From contig JAPOST010000081.1 of NCBI GenBank assembly GCA_026709535.1, forward strand, positions 1 to 64,000: 64,000 bases of DNA, written 5' to 3'. The notes below the pieces were generated by a model. It was not told the DNA's origin and did not search any database. It saw only the letters and a program-made list of their open reading frames with translations. Both the position numbers and the translations under genes were made by a program. Source of the stretch: Rhodospirillaceae bacterium (GTDB taxonomy: Bacteria; Pseudomonadota; Alphaproteobacteria; Bin65). This document shows positions 18,682 to 27,554 of this stretch, in pieces (the stretch's first letter is position 1; every line of letters begins with the position of its first letter).

Positions 18682-19546
18682 GCCCGGAACGGCATCGGAT
18701 TTTGCTATCGCCGTTCGAGTAACAGGTCAGGTGTCCGGCAGCGGGCGAGAAATGTTGGCGCGAACCGTTTCTTCGCTCGTTCTTTCGTCGATCTTGATTG
18801 CCTGCCTTTATTTCGGCCGACCATTTTTTCATTTGCTGGTCTTTGGTGCGGCTGGCCTGATGGCATGGGAGTGGGCGAGACTATGTGGCCGCGGCGCAGT
18901 GGGGGCAGGGGGTGCTGCCGTGCTGCTCGGCTGCCTTGTCGTGGTCGTTTTGGCCACCTTCAAGGTGAATGGCGGAGCGTCTTTGGCTTTGATTCTGGCA
19001 GCGTTGACAGCCGCTTTGATCGGGCGGCAAAAGACATTCGGTGAGTCGGCATGGCTGGGGGCGGGCGTGATCTATGTTGGCGGCGGCGCCTGGGCAGCCA
19101 TCGCCTTATATGACCAATTCCAGAACGGCGTCTGGGTCGTGGTCTGGGTTTTCTGTGTAGTCGCCTTCACCGATATCGGCGCTTTTCTGGCCGGGCGCGT
19201 GCTGGGTGGTCCCAAATTGGCGCCGCACGTCAGCCCTCGGAAGACTTGGTCCGGATTCTTTGGGGGTCTTTCCTGCGCCGCGTTGTCAGGACTTGTATTT
19301 GCCTTGGCTGCTGATCGCGACGCAGTTGGCTTCCACATCGCGGCTGCGCTGGTCGTCAGCCTGGTCGCCCAAGTGGGAGATTTGTTTGAATCCCTGCTGA
19401 AACGACGGTTTGAAGCCAAGGATTCGAGTAGCCTGATCCCGGGGCATGGTGGCTTTCTGGACCGGGCTGACGGCCTTATCTCAGCAATGATCGTAGTCGC
19501 ACTGCTGGCTTGGTGGCGCGGCGGAGTGGAGACACCATGGATTTAG
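18665..19546 (+). CDS. cdsA: Phosphatidate cytidylyltransferase (CDP-diglyceride synthase)
   Basis: This 293-residue inner-membrane protein has about eight hydrophobic segments and makes CDP-diacylglycerol from phosphatidate and CTP. The family signature near the C-terminus, [19 protein letters not shown], is perfect, and the metal-binding [19 protein letters not shown] block precedes it. The start is placed at ATG 18665, inside the end of uppS; the track start 47 codons earlier overlaps uppS coding sequence in another frame without similarity. It overlaps dxr by 10 bases, so uppS, cdsA and dxr are tightly coupled. Confidence 0.93.
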   Translation: MALLYKPGTASDFAIAVRVTGQVSGSGREMLARTVSSLVLSSILIACLYFGRPFFHLLVFGAAGLMAWEWARLCGRGAVGAGGAAVLLGCLVVVVLATFKVNGGASLALILAALTAALIGRQKTFGESAWLGAGVIYVGGGAWAAIALYDQFQNGVWVVVWVFCVVAFTDIGAFLAGRVLGGPKLAPHVSPRKTWSGFFGGLSCAALSGLVFALAADRDAVGFHIAAALVVSLVAQVGDLFESLLKRRFEAKDSSSLIPGHGGFLDRADGLISAMIVVALLAWWRGGVETPWI

Positions 19547-20727
19547 CATTGCCTGAAACACCCGGTGAGCCTCGTCGGATTACCATTCTTGGCGCAACGG
19601 GTTCGATCGGCGAAAGTACGCTGGATCTGGTTTCCCGCCAACCAGACGCATACTCCGTAGAAGCCTTGACAGCCTATCAGAACGTTCCCTTGTTGGCGAA
19701 ACGGGCTAAGCGCTTCGGGGCGCGGTTGGCCGTGATCGGCAATTCTGACCTTTACACCGATCTAAAGGAAAACCTGGCCGGAACCGGTATCGATGTGGCG
19801 GCCGGCGCCGCGGCGATTGCCGAGGCTGCAGCGCGTCCGGCAGACTGGATAATGGCTGCAATCGTGGGTGCCGCCGGGTTGAAGCCGACGTTGAACGCAG
19901 TGCGTCAGGGAAAAATAGTCGCTTTGGCCAACAAGGAATCCCTCGTGTGCGCCGGCAACCTCGTCCACGCAGAAATCCAGCGATGCGGCGCGACGTTGCT
20001 ACCCGTCGATTCGGAGCACAACGCCATCTTTCAGGTTTTCGACTTCGAACAACCTGAACGCGTGGAGCGCATCATTTTGACAGCATCAGGCGGACCTTTT
20101 CGGTCGTGGAGTCAAGAAGCAATGGCCGCCGCGACGCCTGCGCAAGCCGTGGCGCACCCGAATTGGGATATGGGAGCCAAGATTTCCGTCGATTCCGCAA
20201 CCCTCATGAACAAGGGACTGGAGGTCATCGAGGGGTGGCATTTGTTCCCGGTCGAAAAAGATCAGATCAGCGTTGTCGTTCATCCGCAATCGGTGATCCA
20301 CTCCATGGTCGAATATGTCGACGGGTCGACGTTGGCGCAGATGGGTTCACCCGACATGCGGACACCTATTGCCTATACCATGGCTTGGCCGCGCCGCATG
20401 GCCACGCCGTCTCCAAAGCTGGATCTGACCGCCATCCGCTCGTTGACTTTCCATGCGCCGGATCGTGAGCGCTTTCCAGCCCTCGATCTGGCCTATGCCG
20501 CCTTGCAGGAGGGAGGCTCCGCGCCAGCGATCCTGAATGCTGCCAACGAAGTTGCAGTCGCAGCGTTCCTTGAACATCGTATCGGATTTCTTGAAATAAC
20601 CGAAATTGTAGGAGAAACGCTGACGCGGATGTCTGGCGGCTCCATTTCTTCGATCGAAGAAGTGATAGCAGTCGATCAAGAAGCGCGTAACACCGCAGAA
20701 GACTTGATTGCGAATTTATCAAAATAG
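19537..20727 (+). CDS. dxr: 1-deoxy-D-xylulose 5-phosphate reductoisomerase
   Basis: This 396-residue enzyme converts DXP to MEP with NADPH, the committed step of the non-mevalonate isoprenoid pathway that feeds UppS next door. ITILGATGSIGESTLDLV is the NADPH site, and VALANKESLVCAG and LPVDSEHNAIFQ give the metal and substrate residues. The GPFR motif, KISVDSATLMNKGLEVIE and the C-terminal NAANEVAV block are all present. ATG 19537 is preceded by GGAG. An AT-rich spacer of 276 bases follows, so the next genes probably have their own promoter. Confidence 0.95.
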   Translation: MDLALPETPGEPRRITILGATGSIGESTLDLVSRQPDAYSVEALTAYQNVPLLAKRAKRFGARLAVIGNSDLYTDLKENLAGTGIDVAAGAAAIAEAAARPADWIMAAIVGAAGLKPTLNAVRQGKIVALANKESLVCAGNLVHAEIQRCGATLLPVDSEHNAIFQVFDFEQPERVERIILTASGGPFRSWSQEAMAAATPAQAVAHPNWDMGAKISVDSATLMNKGLEVIEGWHLFPVEKDQISVVVHPQSVIHSMVEYVDGSTLAQMGSPDMRTPIAYTMAWPRRMATPSPKLDLTAIRSLTFHAPDRERFPALDLAYAALQEGGSAPAILNAANEVAVAAFLEHRIGFLEITEIVGETLTRMSGGSISSIEEVIAVDQEARNTAEDLIANLSK

Positions 20728-20744
20728 CCAAATAATACCTTAAG

Positions 20745-20800
20745 TTGACATGAATTTTTTTGTGAATAAATATTTTCTCGTAATGATTTACTTATGTCAA
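20745..20800. promoter_or_regulatory. AT-rich promoter-like segment with TTGACAT...ATGTCAA inverted repeat
   Basis: TTGACAT at 20745-20751 and ATGTCAA at 20794-20800 form an inverted repeat with 42 bases between; the flanks match further with one mismatch on each side. The left arm includes a perfect TTGACA -35 hexamer. A weak TAAATA lies about 16 bases downstream. This could be a promoter and operator for the rseP-bamA envelope genes, but the -10 is poor. Confidence 0.35.
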
Positions 20801-20891
20801 GTTACCTTTGTAATTCCCAAAGATATCCCATCTTCCGCCAAGCGCGGTTTCAAGGAATGCTGGTGACAACTGGTTCAATCAATTAATAACG

Positions 20892-20925
20892 GGAATTAGT
20901 GCTTTGATTCTAAATTACTAATTCC
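20892..20925. repeat. Perfect 9-bp inverted repeat
   Basis: GGAATTAGT and ACTAATTCC are perfect complements separated by 16 bases, in the gap before rseP and about 80 bases upstream of its start. It may be a regulator site or a leader hairpin. No T-run follows. Confidence 0.5.
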
Positions 20926-21003
20926 TCATCAAACCTAAGTCAGGGAAAGTAGGCAACAGCAAAAACCTGCTCCTTGGCGCACCCTTGATCAGGTCATCGT
21001 TCA

Positions 21004-22395
21004 ATGGAATTCATTGCGGTTCTCTGGACTTACGTCCTTCCATTTTTCATCATCTTGACGGTGCTCGTGTTTGTCCACGAGTGGGGTCACTATCATGTCG
21101 CCCGCCGGAACGGCGTGAAGGTGGAGGTATTTTCCATCGGGTTTGGACCGGAACTGTTCGGCTGGAATGACAAGATCGGGACGCGCTGGAAATTCTGCAC
21201 CATTCCCCTTGGTGGATACGTAAAGATGTTTGGTGACGCTGACGTCGCGAGCCAGTCAGATGACACGGTCCGTTCCATGACCCGGGAAGAAAAGAAGATC
21301 AGCTTTCATCACAAGACCGTCGGACAACGCTCGGCGATCGTTTTTGCCGGTCCCTTCTTCAATTATGTCTTTGCAGTGCTAGTCTTCGCCCTTCTGTTCA
21401 TGACTGCCGGCCAGCGGCATACGCCCGCGATTGTTGGACACGTTCTTGCTGGCAGCGCGGCAGAGAATGCCGGACTGCGGGTTGGCGACCTGATCGTGGA
21501 ATTCAACGGTCGATCGATCGAACGTTTCGAGCAAGTCGAACAGCTGGCACTGCTCCATCCAGGCGAGGCATTGCCGCTTATGATCCGACGCGGCGCCGTT
21601 GGACGCGCGCTGACCCTGACGCCAGAACCACGCATGATCCCCGACAAGCATGGCAACGAGCAGGAGTTCGGGTTTCTGGGCGCCTGGCGCATGGTGGCGC
21701 CAGTGGTCGGTCGAATCCTGGACAATTCTGCCGCTGCCGATGCCGGACTCTCCAGCAACGACCGCATACTGAGTATTGATGGCCAGAGGGTCGCCACTTT
21801 CCAGGAGGTGCGCAAGATCATCGTCGCCAACCCAGAAAAGCCGATGGCCATGCGAGTTCTGCGAGATGGTCAGGAAGTAACGCTGACTGTTGTGCCAAAG
21901 AAACACGACTATACCGACTCCGACGGTATTAAGCGCACTGTCGGTCAGCTGGGAATCGGCGTTGCGCCGCCGCCCAAAAAAGTGTACGCGCCATTAGCCG
22001 CAATGTGGGCTGCGGTGAAGGAAACTTGGTTCCTGACGACCACGACAGCCACTGCGATCCATCAGATGATCGTGGGTAAACGAGAGTTCCGTGATTTGGG
22101 CGGCCCCCTGCGCATCGCAGAAATGTCCGGCGACATGGCGCAAATTGGGCCGTATGCCTTCGTCTGGTTCATGGGCGCCTTATCGCTCTCTCTCTGCCTG
22201 ATCAACCTTGTTCCGGTGCCAATGCTGGACGGCGGACATCTGTTGTTCTATGGAATCGAAGCGATTCGCGGCAAACCTTTGGGACCTAAGGCCCAAGAAT
22301 ATGGTTTTCGTATCGGAATGGCTTTGGTATTAACGTTGATGGTCGTTGTAACGTGGAACGATTTGCTCCGACTGTTCGGAGCACACAATTCGTGA
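21004..22395 (+). CDS. rseP: Site-2 intramembrane metalloprotease RseP
   Basis: This 463-residue polytopic membrane protease has its zinc site HEWGH at residues 25-29 inside the first transmembrane segment. The conserved GP-FNY-type motif (FAGPFFNYVFAVLVF) follows. Two PDZ domains in tandem are visible, near residues 135-205 (AENAGLRVGDLIVEFNG) and 235-305 (ADAGLSSNDRILSIDG). The third zinc ligand is in NLVPVPMLDGGHLLFY. It would cleave anti-sigma factors or signal-peptide remnants in the membrane. Two PDZ copies resemble the E. coli protein. ATG 21004 gives a family-like start. It precedes bamA. Confidence 0.93.
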   Translation: MEFIAVLWTYVLPFFIILTVLVFVHEWGHYHVARRNGVKVEVFSIGFGPELFGWNDKIGTRWKFCTIPLGGYVKMFGDADVASQSDDTVRSMTREEKKISFHHKTVGQRSAIVFAGPFFNYVFAVLVFALLFMTAGQRHTPAIVGHVLAGSAAENAGLRVGDLIVEFNGRSIERFEQVEQLALLHPGEALPLMIRRGAVGRALTLTPEPRMIPDKHGNEQEFGFLGAWRMVAPVVGRILDNSAAADAGLSSNDRILSIDGQRVATFQEVRKIIVANPEKPMAMRVLRDGQEVTLTVVPKKHDYTDSDGIKRTVGQLGIGVAPPPKKVYAPLAAMWAAVKETWFLTTTTATAIHQMIVGKREFRDLGGPLRIAEMSGDMAQIGPYAFVWFMGALSLSLCLINLVPVPMLDGGHLLFYGIEAIRGKPLGPKAQEYGFRIGMALVLTLMVVVTWNDLLRLFGAHNS

Positions 22396-22461
22396 TATTG
22401 CCAGCAGCGCGGTTACCGGTTGGGGTCGGAAATCGCGCTGAATTGTTGCGAAAGGGACGGC

Positions 22462-24759
22462 GTGCGGATATTGACGGGTTTGTTGCTGGGCGTAGTGCTG
22501 CTAGCAGGGATCATGGCGGCAACATCCGTCGGTCCTGCATCGGCCCAGACCAGAGACGGTTTTGTACGCAACATCATCGTCCAAGGGACGCGGCGCATTG
22601 ATCCCCAAACGATCGCCGGATATTTGATCATCAAGCAGAGGGACCGCTTCGATCAATCCAAGATCGATGAATCCCTGAAAGCACTTTACGGCACCGGCTT
22701 GTTCCGGGACGTGTCATTCCGACGCCAAGGCAACGACTTGATCATTCGCGTCGTCGAAAATCCCATTGTCAATCGTGTCGCCTTTGAAGGGAACGTCCAG
22801 ATCAACAACGAGGATCTGGCGTCCGAAGCCAATATTCAGCCCCGCACTGTTTATTCCCGCGCCAAGGTCGAAGAGGCCGTCCGTCGAATGCTGGCTGCCT
22901 ACAGGGTTGCCGGGCGCTTTGCAGCGACCATCACGCCAAAGGTCATCCCACGCTCGCAAAATCGCTTGGACATGGTTTTCGAGATTGAGGAAGGTGATAA
23001 GACGCTGGTGCGCCGGGTCAGCTTTATCGGCAACAAGGTCTATTCCGACAGCACGTTGCGTGACGCGATCAATACCAAGGAATCCGCTTTCTGGCGTTTT
23101 TTCGGAAGTTCCGACGTCTATGATCCGGCCAAGCTGGATGCGGACAAGGAAATCCTGCGCAGCTTTTACTTGGATCGCGGATTTGCCGAATTCCGCGTAT
23201 TGTCGGCGGTCGCCGAGTTGTCGCCTGACAGGCAGGGCTTTTTCATCACCATCACGGTGCAGGAAGGACCGCGCTACCGGTTCGGAAAGCTGACCATCGA
23301 ATCACAACTGCGGCGGATCGATTCCAGTCGTCTTCGCGGCGCCGTCAAGGCGGCTGACGGCGGCCGCTACAGTGCAGACAAGGTACAGCGAACCATCGTC
23401 GCACTGGCAGATGTTGCTGGCAGCTACGGGTATGCTTTTGTTCGGGTGCTCCCCCGTGTCAACCTCAACAAAGAAGCCAAGACGGCCGCCGTCACCTTTG
23501 TGGTTGAACAGGGGCCAAGGGTATTCATCGAACGGATCGACATTATCGGCAACGTGCGTACACGGGATTCCGTGATTCGACGCGAAATCCTGGTTGCCGA
23601 AGGAGACGCCTTCAACACCACCAAGATTCGCCAGTCACGTCGGCGCCTGGTCAACACGGGCTATTTTGAAAAGGTCGACATCAACCGATCTGCCGGTACG
23701 GCGCCTGACAAGGTGCGCCTGACGGTTGAAGTTACTGAAAAGTCGACCGGAGAATTGTCAATAGGCGGGGGATTTTCAACCCAGGACGGCCCGCTCGGTA
23801 CCATCGGTGTCAGGGAAACCAATTTCTTGGGCCGTGGCTACGACCTTCGCTTGTCTCTGCAGTTGTCTTTACGATCATCCCAGATCGACTTCAGTTTCAC
23901 GGACAAGCATTTTCTGGAACGAGATGTTGCTTTTGGCGTCGATGTCTTTCGGATAGATCGAGGCTATCAAGGCAACTTCTCTCAGGATTCGTCTTTTCGA
24001 GTCGAATCAATTGGCGGTCGTCTTCGTGCGGGATATTGGCTGACAGAGAATGTCCGACAAAGCATTGTCTACGAACTGTCCAATCGACGTGTAAAGGGTG
24101 TCGCATCGTCAGCTTCCGAATTCATCAGGGCCGAGCGCGGCAGTTCGACGACCTCCATAATTGGCACGGCAGTTACGTGGGACACGCGAGACAACCGGTT
24201 TGACCCGACGGATGGTTTTGTCGTCCGCGGCGGCAGCAATTTCGCAGGCTTGGGTGGATCTGAAGCCTTCTACAAGATATCCAGCAATGCTGGATACTGG
24301 ATGTCCGTGAGTGAGGGCTGGGTTATCTGGCTCCTCGGCGAAGCCAATCACATTGGCGGTATCGGGCAGGATGTGCGCCTGCATGAACGCTTTTTCTTGG
24401 GCGGTAACAACCTGCGTGGGTTTGAATTCGGCGGCGTAGGCCCACGTGATCGCCGTACAGGCGATTCGCTCGGTGCCAACAATTTCTGGGTCGTCACAGC
24501 AGAAATGGCGTTTCCGTTGGGGCTGCCCAAGGAGTTGGGACTGAAAGGCCGCGTTTTTACGGATGTCGGCAGCGCGTTTGGTATTGATGTCTCTGGTCCC
24601 GCGCTGCTGGACCGGGCAACGCCGCGCGTCACGGTGGGTTTCGGCCTATCTTGGCGGTCGCCGCTGGGGCCCCTGCGGCTCAATTTCGGCTTTCCGGTCG
24701 CAAAACAATCTCTTGACCAAACCCAATTGTTCAACTTTCGATTCGGAGTCAGATTCTAG
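22462..24759 (+). CDS. bamA: Outer membrane protein assembly factor BamA
   Basis: This 765-residue protein has a signal peptide (MRILTGLLLGVVLLAGIMAA...GPASAQ). Five POTRA repeats span roughly residues 25-420 (the first begins FVRNIIVQGTRRI), and a 16-strand barrel domain ends in FNFRFGVRF with the C-terminal aromatic sorting signal. It inserts beta-barrel proteins into the outer membrane. Barrel landmarks include TAVTWDTRDNRFDPTDGF and the lid-loop motif region FFLGGNNLRGFE. I choose GTG 22462 because AAAGGGA lies at the right distance and the signal sequence starts there; the track adds 14 upstream codons. skp begins three bases after its stop. Confidence 0.95.
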   Translation: MRILTGLLLGVVLLAGIMAATSVGPASAQTRDGFVRNIIVQGTRRIDPQTIAGYLIIKQRDRFDQSKIDESLKALYGTGLFRDVSFRRQGNDLIIRVVENPIVNRVAFEGNVQINNEDLASEANIQPRTVYSRAKVEEAVRRMLAAYRVAGRFAATITPKVIPRSQNRLDMVFEIEEGDKTLVRRVSFIGNKVYSDSTLRDAINTKESAFWRFFGSSDVYDPAKLDADKEILRSFYLDRGFAEFRVLSAVAELSPDRQGFFITITVQEGPRYRFGKLTIESQLRRIDSSRLRGAVKAADGGRYSADKVQRTIVALADVAGSYGYAFVRVLPRVNLNKEAKTAAVTFVVEQGPRVFIERIDIIGNVRTRDSVIRREILVAEGDAFNTTKIRQSRRRLVNTGYFEKVDINRSAGTAPDKVRLTVEVTEKSTGELSIGGGFSTQDGPLGTIGVRETNFLGRGYDLRLSLQLSLRSSQIDFSFTDKHFLERDVAFGVDVFRIDRGYQGNFSQDSSFRVESIGGRLRAGYWLTENVRQSIVYELSNRRVKGVASSASEFIRAERGSSTTSIIGTAVTWDTRDNRFDPTDGFVVRGGSNFAGLGGSEAFYKISSNAGYWMSVSEGWVIWLLGEANHIGGIGQDVRLHERFFLGGNNLRGFEFGGVGPRDRRTGDSLGANNFWVVTAEMAFPLGLPKELGLKGRVFTDVGSAFGIDVSGPALLDRATPRVTVGFGLSWRSPLGPLRLNFGFPVAKQSLDQTQLFNFRFGVRF

Positions 24760-24762
24760 ATC

Positions 24763-25374
24763 ATGATCAAGACCGGATTAGCGGCTATTGCCGCGACTTT
24801 GACAATGGCCATGTCGTCTGCTGCCATTGCGCAGTCGGGCAACCCCACCGCAAAGGTTGCCGTTGTCGATGTTCAAAGGGTTCAGCAGTCATCGCGGGCC
24901 ATGCAGGCCATTCGCGATGCGTTGCAGGCGTTGCGGAGGAAGTACGAAAAAGAATTTGTTTCCAGCGACAAAGAAATGCAGGCGGAGTATACTCGACTTC
25001 GCAAGGACAAGGAAATGTCCCGTGGAGAGTACGAACGGCGGGTCCGGGTGCTTCAGGCAGACATGGTCAAGATGCGCCGCCAGAGTCGGGCACGCAGCGA
25101 AGCCCTTAGCCAGTCTTTCCAGCAGTCTTTTGCCAAGTTTCGCCAAGAAGTCGTTCTGGTCGTGAAGTCGCTAGCTGTAGAAGCAGGCTACACGCTGGTG
25201 CTTAACCAGGCCACATTGATCCACGCGGCGCCCCAGTATGATATTACCGATAAGGTCGTCGCCCGCTTGAACAAACGCTTGCCCAAGTTGCCCTTGAGGT
25301 ACAAGGACCCCGTAAACAATAAGAAGGACGAAGTCCGGCAAGGGCGCGGCCAGGCGCAGGAAGACAAGAAATAG
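24763..25374 (+). CDS. skp: Skp/OmpH-family periplasmic chaperone
   Basis: This 203-residue protein has a signal peptide (MIKTGLAAIAATLTMAMSSAAIAQ) and a short beta strand VAVVDVQRVQQSSRAM. A long charged coiled-coil follows (about residues 50-135, KYEKEFVSSDKEMQAEYTRL...), then VVKSLAVEAGYTLVLNQATLIHA, as in OmpH proteins. It forms trimers that hold unfolded outer-membrane proteins for BamA. The C-terminal tail after residue 175 is unusually basic and polar. Only three bases separate it from bamA, so the two are co-translated in all likelihood. Confidence 0.9.
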   Translation: MIKTGLAAIAATLTMAMSSAAIAQSGNPTAKVAVVDVQRVQQSSRAMQAIRDALQALRRKYEKEFVSSDKEMQAEYTRLRKDKEMSRGEYERRVRVLQADMVKMRRQSRARSEALSQSFQQSFAKFRQEVVLVVKSLAVEAGYTLVLNQATLIHAAPQYDITDKVVARLNKRLPKLPLRYKDPVNNKKDEVRQGRGQAQEDKK

Positions 25375-25423
25375 CGCGGCTGCGGCTGGATTTCCCGAGC
25401 CGTTGCATCAGGGCGGTTGACCG

Positions 25424-25888
25424 GTGACTGACGATAAGCTTCCATCGATACTTGATATCAAGCGGATCATGCAACTGCTGCCGCACCGCTATCCTTTCCT
25501 GATGGTTGACCGTATGGAGGATGTGGTCCGCGGTGAAAGCGCTATCGGGATCAAGAACGTAACGATCAACGAACCCTTTTTTTCAGGTCATTTCCCAGAT
25601 GCGCCAGTAATGCCCGGCGTACTGATGGTCGAGGCCATGGCGCAAGCGGCCGGGATTCTGGTGGTCGAGACGATGGGCTCGGAGATGAAAGGAAAGCTGG
25701 TCTACTTCATGTCGGTCGAGGATGCGCGGTTTCGAAAGCCTGTTGGACCCGGTGATCAACTGAAAATTCATGTTCGAAAGCGCCACGCCCGCAAGCTCGT
25801 CTGGAAATTTGATGGTCAGTGCAAAGTGGGTGACGACATTGTGGCCGAGGCTACGTACACCGCCATGATCGTCGCTGACAGCGGTTGA
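25424..25888 (+). CDS. fabZ: 3-hydroxyacyl-[ACP] dehydratase FabZ
   Basis: This 154-residue hot-dog-fold enzyme dehydrates beta-hydroxyacyl-ACP in fatty acid synthesis and competes with LpxA for hydroxyacyl-ACP. The catalytic His56 is in [10 protein letters not shown] and Glu70 is in [25 protein letters not shown] near residue 20 is the usual first block. GTG 25424 is the start. It lies 49 bases after skp; lpxD, which normally separates skp and fabZ, is missing. lpxA follows after 15 bases. Confidence 0.95.
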   Translation: MTDDKLPSILDIKRIMQLLPHRYPFLMVDRMEDVVRGESAIGIKNVTINEPFFSGHFPDAPVMPGVLMVEAMAQAAGILVVETMGSEMKGKLVYFMSVEDARFRKPVGPGDQLKIHVRKRHARKLVWKFDGQCKVGDDIVAEATYTAMIVADSG

Positions 25889-25903
25889 AATCGACTGCAG
25901 CTC

Positions 25904-26701
25904 ATGCCCGACATCCCGTCTTCAGCCATCGTCGATCCGGCGGCGTCGGTACCTGAATCGGTCAGCATTGGGTCGTATGCCACAATCGGGCCAGACGTTA
26001 TTTTGCACGACAACGTTACGGTAATGCAACATGCCGTGGTCGACGGGCATACGACCATTGGCGCAGGAACCACCATTTACCCCCACGCCTGTGTCGGTCT
26101 GCCGCCTCAGGATTTGAGCTACAAGAGCGAGCCCACCCGTCTGGTGGTCGGCGAGAACAACATCATTCGCGAACACGCGACGTTGCACACCGGGACCGTA
26201 AAAGGGCGTGGCGTGACTGTGGTCGGCGATAGTTGCATGTTCATGGTAAATTCTCACGTCGCGCACGATTGCACAGTTGGCAATAACGTGATCATGGCCA
26301 ACAATTCTGTAATGGGCGGACACGTTACGATCGGCGACCATGTGATTATTGGCGGCAATTCAGCAGTGCAGCAATTCTGCCGTGTCGGCAAGCATGTCAT
26401 GATTGGCGGCATGTCTGCAACCGAAGCCGACATTATTCCGTACGGCCTGGTCACGGGAGTGCGGGCTGGACTGTCCGGTCTGAACCTGATCGGTCTCCGG
26501 CGGCGCGGATTTACCCGAGATCAAATCCATACCCTTCGACGGGCCTATCGCATGCTATTTGCCGCAGAAGGAACGCTGACGGAGCGCACCAACGATGTGG
26601 CGGACCTTTTTGGCGAGCATACGGCCGTGCAGGAGATTATCGAGTTCCTGCGGGCAGACCCCGTGCGGCCGATCTGCCAGCCCGCGACAAGCAGTGGCTG
26701 A
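25904..26701 (+). CDS. lpxA: UDP-N-acetylglucosamine acyltransferase
   Basis: This 265-residue left-handed beta-helix protein is built from hexapeptide repeats (SIGSYATIGPDVILHDNVTV...). The catalytic histidine is H121 in NSHVAHDCTVG. The C-terminal alpha-helical part begins GLNLIGLRRRGFTRDQI, typical of LpxA. It transfers a 3-hydroxyacyl chain from ACP to UDP-GlcNAc, the first step of lipid A synthesis in the cytosol. lpxI begins inside its last codons (8-base overlap). Confidence 0.95.
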   Translation: MPDIPSSAIVDPAASVPESVSIGSYATIGPDVILHDNVTVMQHAVVDGHTTIGAGTTIYPHACVGLPPQDLSYKSEPTRLVVGENNIIREHATLHTGTVKGRGVTVVGDSCMFMVNSHVAHDCTVGNNVIMANNSVMGGHVTIGDHVIIGGNSAVQQFCRVGKHVMIGGMSATEADIIPYGLVTGVRAGLSGLNLIGLRRRGFTRDQIHTLRRAYRMLFAAEGTLTERTNDVADLFGEHTAVQEIIEFLRADPVRPICQPATSSG

Positions 26702-27554
26702 CGACGAGAATCGCAAGCTTGCCATAATCGCCGGCGGCGGTGATATCCCGGCGCTTGCCATCGAAGCTTGCGAAAAGGCGGACCGACCCTACTTTGTCTT
26801 CGCCTTGGAAGGACATGCCGACGACCCGGCGGTCTTCAAAGCCCCGCACGAGCGTATCCGCTTGGGTTCCGTGTCCCAGTTTGAGAAGAGCGCCAAGAGG
26901 GAAGGCGTCCAGGATGTGGTCATGATCGGCCGCGTACGACGTCCGGGAATGCGCGAACTGCGCCCCGACGCAAAAGGCGCTGCCTTCATGGCTCGGGCAG
27001 CGATGAAGGCGATGGGTGACGATGGTCTGTTGCGCGCCGTTATCGGCGAACTGGAGCGAATGGGTTTCCGGATCCTGGCCATCCAAGACCTCGTAACGGG
27101 CCTGTTGGCGCCCGAAGGCGTCATGACGAGGCGAAAACCCGATGCCAAGGCGGAGATTGACATTGCGCGCGGCCTAGAGGTAGCGCGCAAACTCGGCGAT
27201 CTGGATGTCGGCCAAGCCGTGGTCATCCAGGAGAAGCTTGTGTTGGGCGTTGAGGCGATCGAAGGCACTGACGCCTTGCTTGAGCGCTGCAGGAACCTGC
27301 ACCGCAAGGGCAGTGGCGGTGTCCTGGTCAAGATCAAGAAAGTCCGCCAAGACCGCCGCGTGGACATGCCGACTGTCGGCGTAGCGACGGTCGATAAAGC
27401 GGCTGACGCCGGCTTGCGCGGCATCGTCGTCCAAGCTGGCGGAACGCTGGTTGTCAACCGCGAAGCTGTGCTGGCGGCAGCGGACAACGCCAAGATGTTC
27501 CTTGTCGGTATTCGGCTTGATGACAGCCAGATGCGCCCCGATGCCGATGGCTGA
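26694..27554 (+). CDS. lpxI: UDP-2,3-diacylglucosamine diphosphatase LpxI
   Basis: This 286-residue LpxI-type pyrophosphatase is unrelated to the metallophosphoesterase LpxH. It hydrolyses UDP-2,3-diacylglucosamine to lipid X. The N-terminus KLAIIAGGGDIPALAIEA and the blocks GRVRRPGMRELRPD, GFRILAIQDLVTGLLAPEG and VGQAVVIQEKLVLGVEAIEGTD are characteristic. The track begins at 26595, but the plausible start is GTG 26694 (MADDENRKLAI), overlapping the end of lpxA. LpxI in this place is a mark of alphaproteobacteria. It overlaps lpxB by 14 bases. Confidence 0.92.
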   Translation: MADDENRKLAIIAGGGDIPALAIEACEKADRPYFVFALEGHADDPAVFKAPHERIRLGSVSQFEKSAKREGVQDVVMIGRVRRPGMRELRPDAKGAAFMARAAMKAMGDDGLLRAVIGELERMGFRILAIQDLVTGLLAPEGVMTRRKPDAKAEIDIARGLEVARKLGDLDVGQAVVIQEKLVLGVEAIEGTDALLERCRNLHRKGSGGVLVKIKKVRQDRRVDMPTVGVATVDKAADAGLRGIVVQAGGTLVVNREAVLAAADNAKMFLVGIRLDDSQMRPDADG

